Origin: an uncultured Faecalibacterium sp.
GTDB taxonomy: Bacteria > Bacillota > Clostridia > Oscillospirales > Ruminococcaceae
Direction of reading: 5' to 3'
Assembly: GCA_904394215.1 (NCBI GenBank)
Contig: CAJFNF010000001.1
Location: 1-64,000 of the forward strand
DNA length: 64,000 nucleotides
In this document: piece by piece, positions 58,376 through 64,000 of the stretch
Layout: every line of letters begins with the position of its first letter
How positions within the stretch are numbered: the stretch's first letter is position 1
The notes under the pieces: generated by a model
Told to the model about the DNA's origin: nothing
The model's input: the letters and a program-made list of their open reading frames with translations, nothing else
Databases searched by the model: none
Program-made: the position numbers and the translations under genes

Positions 58376-60694
58376 ATGAAAACAAAAGGCAGAGCATGGC
58401 ATCTCGTGGTCACGGTGCTGCTGATCGTGGTGTTTGCAATCACTGCGTTCTTTGGCGTAGCCGTGAAGTACGGAGATGTGACCACGACCTACATCAAGGG
58501 CGTATCGGATATCCGCTTCGGTGTGGATATCAAGGGCGGCGTCAACGTGACGTTCCTGCCCTCTGATGGCTACGATGCAACGGACGAGCAGCTGGATGCA
58601 GCCCAGTCGGTCATCGAAAACCGTCTGGTCGCCCTGAATATCACCGACTATGAGCTCTATGCAGACTACAATCAGGATAGTCTGATCCTGGAGTTCCCCT
58701 GGCAGTCGGACGAAACCAGTTTTGACCCCGAGGCCGCCATTCAGGAAATCGGCACCACTGCATACCTGACCTTCCGGGAGGGGAGCAGTGCCGACGGCAC
58801 CCTGATTCTGGATGGTTCCAGCGTCGAAAAGGCCACCGCCCAGTATGGCCCTGTGACCGATGGCGGTGCTTCTGAGTACTATGTGGCTCTGGAGTTTGAT
58901 TCGGAAGGTGCAGCCGCCTTCGGCGATGCCACCACCCGTCTCTATCAGGAAGGCGGCACCATCAGCATCTGGCTGGACGACCAGAACGTCAGTGTTGCTA
59001 CCGTCAATGCTGCCATCACCGACGGCAAGGCTGTGATCACCGGGTCCAACTTCACCCGTGACGACGTGGTCACACTGGCCCGTCAGATCAATTCGGGCGC
59101 ACTGCCCTTTGCTCTGACCGTGGACAGCTACTCCACCATCAGCCCCACCCTGGGCGAGAACAGCCTGCAGGCCATGGTCTACGCCGGCATCATCGCCTTT
59201 GCGCTGATCTTTGTGATCATGATTTCCATGTACCGCCTGCCCGGCGTTCTGGCCTGCGTGGCTCTGCTGGGCCAGGTGGCTGCAACTCTGGCTTTTGTGT
59301 CGGGATACTTCCCGGTATTCAACAGCTTTACCCTGACCCTGCCCGGTATTGCCGGTATCATCCTGGCCATCGGTATGGGTGTTGACGCCAACGTCATCAC
59401 GGCAGAGCGCATCAAAGAGGAGCTGCGCAGCGGCAAATCTCTGCCCGGCGCTCTGAAGAGCGGCTTTGCCCGCGGCCTGACCCCTGTCATTGACGGCAAC
59501 GTTACCATCGTGATCGTTGCTATCATCCTGATGGGTGCCTTCGGCCCCACCGACGGCATCTTTGCCCGTCTGCTGAACTTCGTGTTCTTCGCTTTCGGCG
59601 CATCCACCGCCGGCACCATTTACGCCTTCGGCTATACCTTGCTGACCGGTGTCCTGCTGAACTTTGTGTTCGGCGTTTTCTGCACCCGTGTGATGATCGC
59701 CGGCGCTGCCTCCATCAAGGCGCTCCAGAATCCCTGGCTGTACGGCGCTGATCGCGAGAAGAAGGAGCCCCGGAAGATTGATTTCACCGGCAAGCGGAAA
59801 GCTTTCCTGACCTTCTCCACCTGCCTGATGGCAGCCATCGTGCTGTGCGCTGTGGTGCTGGGCGTCAAGATGGACACCGAGTTCACCGGCGGTGCCATGA
59901 TCACCCTGAGCTACGAGGGTACCCCGGATCTCTCGGCTGTTCAGCAGACCGCGGAGACTGCTCTGGGCAGCACCAACCTCACCATTCAGACCGGTGAGAA
60001 CGTGGCCACCGGTGAATCCACCATCAAGATCTCGATGCCCGGCCGTGAGACCGTCACCACCGACCAGGTGACCGGCCTGCTGGACAGCCTGGGGGAGAGC
60101 TTCCCGGATAACAGCTTCGCCCAGCTGTCCCTGAGCAATGTCAGCCCTGCCATGGGTACCCGCTTCCTCCAGAAGAGTCTGGTGGCTGTGGTGTTTGCCC
60201 TGGCCCTGATCCTGATCTACATTGCAATCCGCTTCAGAAATATCGGCGGCCTGACCGGCGGCGCCATGGCCATCCTGGCCCTGCTCAATGACCTGATGGT
60301 GATCTTTGGCGTCTTTGTCATCCTGCGGGCACCGCTGGACGGCAACTTTATCGCCGCTCTGCTGACCATCCTCGGTTATTCGGTCAACGATACCGTTGTC
60401 ATCTACGACCGGATTCGTGAGAACCGCAAGCTGCTGGGCAAGAAGGCATCTTTCCCCGAGCTGATCAACATTTCTCTGAACCAGTCCCTTCGCCGCACCC
60501 TGATGACCACCATCACCACAGTGGTAGCACTGGCTGTGATGTGCATCGTCTCGGTTCTGTATGGGCTGGACAGCATCTTCACCTTTGCATTCCCCCTGAC
60601 GATGGGTATGATCAGCGGCGTCTACACCTCGCTGTGCGTTTCCACTTCTGCATGGATTACCTGGACCAACCGCAAAGGCAAGCAGAAGAACTAA
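58376..60694 (+). CDS. secDF: SecD-SecF fusion, protein-export membrane protein
   Basis: A 772-residue fusion of SecD and SecF, which uses the proton gradient to finish Sec-dependent export. The SecD half has the first membrane segment, an outside domain (YGDVTTTYIKGVSDIRFGVDIKGG) and the membrane motif GIAGIILAIGMGVDANV with the key aspartate. The SecF half begins near residue 462 (RKIDFTGKRKAFLTF) and keeps GYSVNDTVVIYDRIRENR. About twelve membrane segments in all. ATG at 58376 has GGAGGT at 11 bases; TTG 58355 is an alternative. Confidence 0.95.
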   Translation: MKTKGRAWHLVVTVLLIVVFAITAFFGVAVKYGDVTTTYIKGVSDIRFGVDIKGGVNVTFLPSDGYDATDEQLDAAQSVIENRLVALNITDYELYADYNQDSLILEFPWQSDETSFDPEAAIQEIGTTAYLTFREGSSADGTLILDGSSVEKATAQYGPVTDGGASEYYVALEFDSEGAAAFGDATTRLYQEGGTISIWLDDQNVSVATVNAAITDGKAVITGSNFTRDDVVTLARQINSGALPFALTVDSYSTISPTLGENSLQAMVYAGIIAFALIFVIMISMYRLPGVLACVALLGQVAATLAFVSGYFPVFNSFTLTLPGIAGIILAIGMGVDANVITAERIKEELRSGKSLPGALKSGFARGLTPVIDGNVTIVIVAIILMGAFGPTDGIFARLLNFVFFAFGASTAGTIYAFGYTLLTGVLLNFVFGVFCTRVMIAGAASIKALQNPWLYGADREKKEPRKIDFTGKRKAFLTFSTCLMAAIVLCAVVLGVKMDTEFTGGAMITLSYEGTPDLSAVQQTAETALGSTNLTIQTGENVATGESTIKISMPGRETVTTDQVTGLLDSLGESFPDNSFAQLSLSNVSPAMGTRFLQKSLVAVVFALALILIYIAIRFRNIGGLTGGAMAILALLNDLMVIFGVFVILRAPLDGNFIAALLTILGYSVNDTVVIYDRIRENRKLLGKKASFPELINISLNQSLRRTLMTTITTVVALAVMCIVSVLYGLDSIFTFAFPLTMGMISGVYTSLCVSTSAWITWTNRKGKQKN

Positions 60695-60740
60695 TCCGTT
60701 GCCGGGCTGACCGGATCACTTAGAAAATGGAGGACACCCT

Positions 60741-61202
60741 ATGAAATGCCCCTATTGTGGCGGCGAAGAGTCCAAGGTGATTGATTCCCGCCCAACTGAA
60801 GATGGTGAACGGATCCGCCGCCGCCGCGAGTGCCTGGCCTGCCACAAGCGGTTCACCACTTATGAAGCGGTTGAAACGCTGCCTCTGATGGTTATCAAAA
60901 AGAACAACTCGCGAGAGCCCTTTGACCGTCAGAAAGTGCTCAACGGCATGCTCCGTTCCTGCGCCCAGCGGCCCGTCAGCTATGAGCAGCTGGAGCAGGC
61001 CGTCAGCAACATCGAGCAGACCCTCCTGAGCAGCTATGACCGTGAGGTCAGCAGCGTGCAGATTGGCGAGCTTGCCATGCAGGAGCTGAAAAAGATTGAC
61101 GAAGTGGCTTATGTCCGCTTTGCTTCGGTCTACCGGCGGTTTGCCGACGTGGAAAGCTTCTTTGCAGAACTGGAACAGCTGATGAAAGACCGCAAGTCCT
61201 GA
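60741..61202 (+). CDS. nrdR: Transcriptional repressor NrdR
   Basis: The 153-residue repressor of ribonucleotide-reductase genes. The N-terminal zinc ribbon shows [18 protein letters not shown] and [12 protein letters not shown]; the ATP-cone follows ([20 protein letters not shown]), which senses ATP/dATP. GGAGG precedes the ATG. No nrd genes lie in this window, so it acts at a distance. A strong terminator follows. Confidence 0.97.
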   Translation: MKCPYCGGEESKVIDSRPTEDGERIRRRRECLACHKRFTTYEAVETLPLMVIKKNNSREPFDRQKVLNGMLRSCAQRPVSYEQLEQAVSNIEQTLLSSYDREVSSVQIGELAMQELKKIDEVAYVRFASVYRRFADVESFFAELEQLMKDRKS

Positions 61203-61212
61203 ACCATTGGAA

Positions 61213-61245
61213 CAGCCCGGATGCCTGTGCATCCGGGCTGTTTTT
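61213..61245 (+). terminator. Terminator of nrdR
   Basis: A 12-bp perfect stem CAGCCCGGATGC/GCATCCGGGCTG (61213-61240) with a 4-base loop, followed by five T. Confidence 0.9.
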
Positions 61246-61262
61246 GTACCCAGCGCTCCTTT

Positions 61263-61631
61263 TTAAAGCCAGCGGCGGGTCAACCAGTCAATGCTCTCTG
61301 CCTGAAAAGCGGCTCGGCCTATTTCACCCCGCGCCTCTTCCTGTGCTCCTTCTGTCAAGTAGTTAGCGGCAGCCCTAAGACAAGCTTCCAGTTCCAGAAA
61401 ATCTTCGGTGCGCAAATACAGCACGCTGCCTCGGCGCATGGTTTCACAGAGGGAAGCGCCTTCCAAAATTGCCTGGTGGGCACAGGGCAAATCGTCCTGC
61501 TCCAGCGCCTGGACTGCAGTATCCAGCTGGGCTGTCACCTCGTCTGCAAAAGTCCGGACCTGGTAGGTACTATAGCCCGTCAGAAGCAGAATGGCCACTG
61601 CAATCCCAAGGCACAGCCAAATTCTCTTCAC
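61263..61631 (-). CDS. DUF4363-family protein
   Basis: A 122-residue protein with one N-terminal membrane segment (LCLGIAVAILLLTGYSTYQV) and a helical outside part. It matches the DUF4363 family, of unknown function, commonly next to DUF421 genes. The GTG start overlaps the DUF421 stop by four bases, preceded by AAAAAAGGAG. Both lie divergent from a spore-germination-type gene. Confidence 0.8.
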   Translation of the reverse strand: MKRIWLCLGIAVAILLLTGYSTYQVRTFADEVTAQLDTAVQALEQDDLPCAHQAILEGASLCETMRRGSVLYLRTEDFLELEACLRAAANYLTEGAQEEARGEIGRAAFQAESIDWLTRRWL

Positions 61632-62341
61632 ACTGAGTCAGCTCCTTTTTTGGGCCCCCGGGCGGGGGCCCCTTTTTGTTTGCGCAAGAGAAAATAATCC
61701 TCCGTGTCGTTGCCCAGCAATAAGAGGATCTCGCTGACCAGCAGGGTATTGGCGGCAGCGGTGTGCTCCAGCCAGGTTCTGTCTTTGCCGCAGAAGCGGA
61801 GATTGTCATCCAACACCTGGCCATCCACCACCAGCGGAATGGTTGCCTGGGCTTTCTGGACAGCCACGCCCAGGTCTGCCAGGGTCACTGTTTCTTTGGC
61901 AGGTTTGCGGGCGACCGAAAGGCTACCATTGGTTTCCACGATGGCATAGGATACGTCCCGCGGGTCAAAGATTTCTTTGCCCCGCAGCGCTTCCATCAGG
62001 TCTGCGGCGGTCAGCCGGAGCATCCGCAGTGCATTCTGGTCAATCTTGCCGTCAAGGATCACCGTCTTGGGTCGGCCTGAAAGGATATTGGAGAAGCGCT
62101 GGCTGTGAAAGCTGAGCAGCGAGCCCAGCAATTCCAGGACGGCAATCAGGAAAAGGGGAACCAGGCTGGCTGTAATGGGGAACTCCTCCGACTCAATTGA
62201 GATGGAGGCCAGATTGGAGATCAGCATGGTGGATACAAGTTCCTCAGGCTGTAGTTCTCCCAGCTGACGTTTTCCCATCAGGCGCATGGCAAACAAGACG
62301 CACAGATAAATCAGTACGGTGCGGAAAATCAGCAATTTCAA
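61628..62341 (-). CDS. DUF421-family membrane protein
   Basis: A 237-residue protein with three N-terminal membrane segments and a cytosolic domain of the DUF421/YetF kind (MRLMGKRQLGELQPEELVSTMLISNLASISIE is the family's signature region). TTG at 62341 is chosen because AGGAGG lies 8 bases upstream; the longer frame reaches into the divergent gene. A GC-only hairpin lies within its last codons (61652-61671), just before the DUF4363 ribosome-binding site. YetF proteins affect spore germination and outgrowth in Bacillus, which fits the neighbour. Confidence 0.85.
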   Translation of the reverse strand: MKLLIFRTVLIYLCVLFAMRLMGKRQLGELQPEELVSTMLISNLASISIESEEFPITASLVPLFLIAVLELLGSLLSFHSQRFSNILSGRPKTVILDGKIDQNALRMLRLTAADLMEALRGKEIFDPRDVSYAIVETNGSLSVARKPAKETVTLADLGVAVQKAQATIPLVVDGQVLDDNLRFCGKDRTWLEHTAAANTLLVSEILLLLGNDTEDYFLLRKQKGAPARGPKKGADSV

Positions 62342-62440
62342 TGGGCTGTCCTCCTTTTGCACGCAGACGGCAGGGTATGAACCCGGCCTCTTTCGGGCAT
62401 ACTGGGTTTGCAATCAGAAAAGGACGGTGAACCATTGGGA

Positions 62441-63898
62441 ATGGATCAGCTCACAATCAAACTCAGTGAAAATCTGGCGGAGCTCAATACTAGGTTTGGC
62501 GCTTCGGCTGATTATTATGCAAAGCAGATCTCCATCTGCGGCTGTCCTGCGGCCATTGTTTTGTTTGACGGCATGGCCAGTCTGTCCTCCCTTTGGACCA
62601 TTCTGCTGGATGCCGTCAACCGGGAGGACCAGTTCACCGACTTTGAGCGGAATCCAGCCCCTGGTCAAAAGGTCTATGAGCATCTGATGTATCATTCTGA
62701 CCTCCCTGCGGAAAGTACGCCTGTGCGGTCTTTGGATGATGTAGTCATGCGTCTAACTGCCGGATTTGCGGTTCTGCTTTTGGATGGCTGTAGCCAGGGG
62801 ATCGCCTTCTCGGTCCAAAACCTGAAATTCCGGTCCATCGGAGAGCCCTCTGGAGAAGGCAATCTCCGGGGCAGCCGGGAAGGCTTTTCGGATCTGCTGC
62901 GGGTCAATCTGAGTTTGCTGCGGCGCCTGATCCGGAACGATAACCTTGTCATGGAAGTCTCCCAGGCCGATACCGCCATGAAAACGGAATACGCGCTGTG
63001 CTATCGGCGGGATAAAGCTGACGCCCAGGCTGTGGCCAAAATCCGGGACATCCTGAAAAATGCAAACCCGGAACTGCTGCTGGATTCCAGTTACTTTGTT
63101 CCATGGCTGCTGCCGGTCCGTTTTCGGCTTTTTACCCCTGTGAGCTATACGGAGCGTCCCGCGGTGGCCGCAGCCAAGCTCTGTGAAGGCAAAATTGTGA
63201 TTATGGTCAACGGCAGTCCATCCGTCCTGGTATTGCCGGCTTTGTTTGCAGAAAACTTTGAGTGTCTGGATGACTACGCCACCACGGCCTTCTTTTCCTC
63301 CTTCATCCGGATTTTAAAATACGCTTCTTTTTATCTGACCATCTTCCTGCCAGGTGTATTTGTCTGCCTGGCGGTTTATTTGCCCGAATTGATTCCGCCC
63401 CAGCTCCTCTCCAAGATTGCCGCAGCTGAACAGGGAACTCCTCTGCCTCTTTTCGCTGAGATGGTCATGGTAATCCTGATCCTGGAACTGATCCGGGAAG
63501 CAGGGCTCCGGATGCCCCAGTCTCTGGGTCATTCAGTCAGCCTGGTTGCTGCCCTGATCATTGGAGATGCTGCCGTCGCCGCCGGGCTGATGAGTACGCC
63601 GGTGATCCTGACGGCATGCATTACCTCGGTAGCCCTGTTCATCACGCCATCTCTGTATGAACCGGCCACCTTGCTGCGCCTGATGGTGGTTATAGCAGCC
63701 GGGCTGGCCGGGCCTGTGGGTTTGGCCGCCATTTTCCTGGTCTTTCTGTTTAGTTTGTCCGATGTGTCGGCCATGGGGGTACCTTATTTGGCTCAGCATC
63801 CTTTTCCCCACAAGCCGCTGGTGGAAGATGGCGTCATCCGTCGGGATTACCGGCGGATGTCCCGCCAGCCTTTCAATATCTGGCAGAGGAGGGGATAA
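62441..63898 (+). CDS. SpoVAF/GerA-family spore germination protein
   Basis: A 485-residue membrane protein with a large N-terminal soluble domain (about 1-280) and about five membrane segments in the last 190 residues, the layout of GerAA/SpoVAF. Conserved pieces include YLPELIPPQLL, LELIREAGLRMPQSLGHSVS and ALFITPSLYEPATLLRL. Such proteins form part of germinant receptors or the SpoVA channel complex. ATG at 62441 is preferred, with GGTGA 10 bases upstream; TTG 62435 is possible. It shows that the organism or its ancestor made spores. Confidence 0.88.
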   Translation: MDQLTIKLSENLAELNTRFGASADYYAKQISICGCPAAIVLFDGMASLSSLWTILLDAVNREDQFTDFERNPAPGQKVYEHLMYHSDLPAESTPVRSLDDVVMRLTAGFAVLLLDGCSQGIAFSVQNLKFRSIGEPSGEGNLRGSREGFSDLLRVNLSLLRRLIRNDNLVMEVSQADTAMKTEYALCYRRDKADAQAVAKIRDILKNANPELLLDSSYFVPWLLPVRFRLFTPVSYTERPAVAAAKLCEGKIVIMVNGSPSVLVLPALFAENFECLDDYATTAFFSSFIRILKYASFYLTIFLPGVFVCLAVYLPELIPPQLLSKIAAAEQGTPLPLFAEMVMVILILELIREAGLRMPQSLGHSVSLVAALIIGDAAVAAGLMSTPVILTACITSVALFITPSLYEPATLLRLMVVIAAGLAGPVGLAAIFLVFLFSLSDVSAMGVPYLAQHPFPHKPLVEDGVIRRDYRRMSRQPFNIWQRRG

Positions 63899-63899
63899 G

Positions 63900-64000
63900 A
63901 TGGGCCAGGAAAACAAATACACTTTTTCTCTGTCTGCATTGGGGCTTGGTCTTGTCACGGCCACCCTTTCAAACTGCTTTTACAGCCCGGCGGGGGAGTA
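63900..64000 (+). CDS. Start of a gene cut by the window end
   Basis: An open frame begins at ATG 63900, one base after the SpoVAF-type gene, with GAGGAGGGG upstream. The 33 codons seen encode MGQENKYTFSLSALGLGLV followed by a hydrophobic stretch, the look of a membrane protein's first segment. Position next to a GerA-type gene suggests a germination partner such as GerAB or a SpoVA-type protein, but the visible part is too short to say. Confidence 0.55.
   Translation, partial: MGQENKYTFSLSALGLGLVTATLSNCFYSPAGE

Noticed and set aside
1-64000. CRISPR arrays, tRNA or rRNA genes
   Set aside because: No regular short repeats with spacers and no cloverleaf or rRNA-like sequence was noticed while reading; a tRNAscan/CRISPR search would settle it.

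Overview
The window is a chromosomal stretch of a GC-rich, low-redundancy Firmicute, most likely a member of class Clostridia close to Oscillospiraceae/Ruminococcaceae (Faecalibacterium / Gemmiger / Subdoligranulum-like). The grounds are strong AGGAGG ribosome-binding sites with frequent GTG/TTG starts, the sepF-ylmH-divIVA-ileS-lspA-rluD gene order, a clostridial TIGR03960/DUF2344 pair, a SecDF fusion, a PerR-type regulator, and sporulation-related genes (a SpoVAF/GerA-type protein and a LytM/M50 pair). The genus is inference. No rRNA, tRNA, CRISPR array or complete insertion sequence was found.

Region 1 (1-8010) is an accessory defence-type island. It opens with an unexplained chain of seven hairpins without a convincing gene (47-274), closed by a terminator. 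A small helix-turn-helix regulator lies divergent to a SLOG/YpsA-like protein across an inverted-repeat operator. A type I restriction-modification operon follows: hsdR, a small PD-(D/E)XK-like gene, hsdM, hsdS and a two-TM protein. The hsdS target domains and the last gene are much more AT-rich than their surroundings.

Region 2 (8010-22630) mixes metabolic, housekeeping and membrane genes: rlmD; an AraC regulator divergent from galK; a GNAT acetyltransferase; rpsF-ssb-rpsR with a structured leader; a RING-like/DUF2628 membrane protein; an ATPase plus YkgJ-type cysteine-cluster pair; a TrpXYZ-like ABC transporter; marR with a YczE-like membrane protein; a GlsB/YeaQ-type protein; and nth.

Region 3 (22700-33610) concerns genome maintenance and tRNA modification: rarA-perR, miaB, a YlbF/RicF-like protein with a cysteine-rich tail, mutS-mutL-miaA, and a HlyD-like membrane protein.

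Region 4 (33660-45140) starts with the division cluster sepF-ylmH-divIVA. It continues with ileS, lspA, rluD, a HAD-fold protein that has lost its catalytic motifs, a ComEA-like helix-hairpin-helix protein, polyphosphate kinase with an unusual Ala/Pro-rich tail, and an M23-M50 protease pair resembling SpoIVFA/SpoIVFB.

Region 5 (45110-61245) is housekeeping: the TIGR03960/DUF2344 radical-SAM pair; rplS with an L19-type leader; lepB-rbgA-rnhB-yraN, overlapping by a few bases; thrC; a metallophosphoesterase; tig, clpP and clpX; an aspartate-aminotransferase-type enzyme; secDF; and nrdR. Region 6 (61263-64000) holds DUF4363/DUF421 genes divergent from a SpoVAF/GerA-type gene and a gene that runs off the end.

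The best candidates for something undescribed are the hairpin chain and the extra genes of the type I restriction locus. Next come the degenerate HAD protein in the lspA-ppk block and the tailed polyphosphate kinase.
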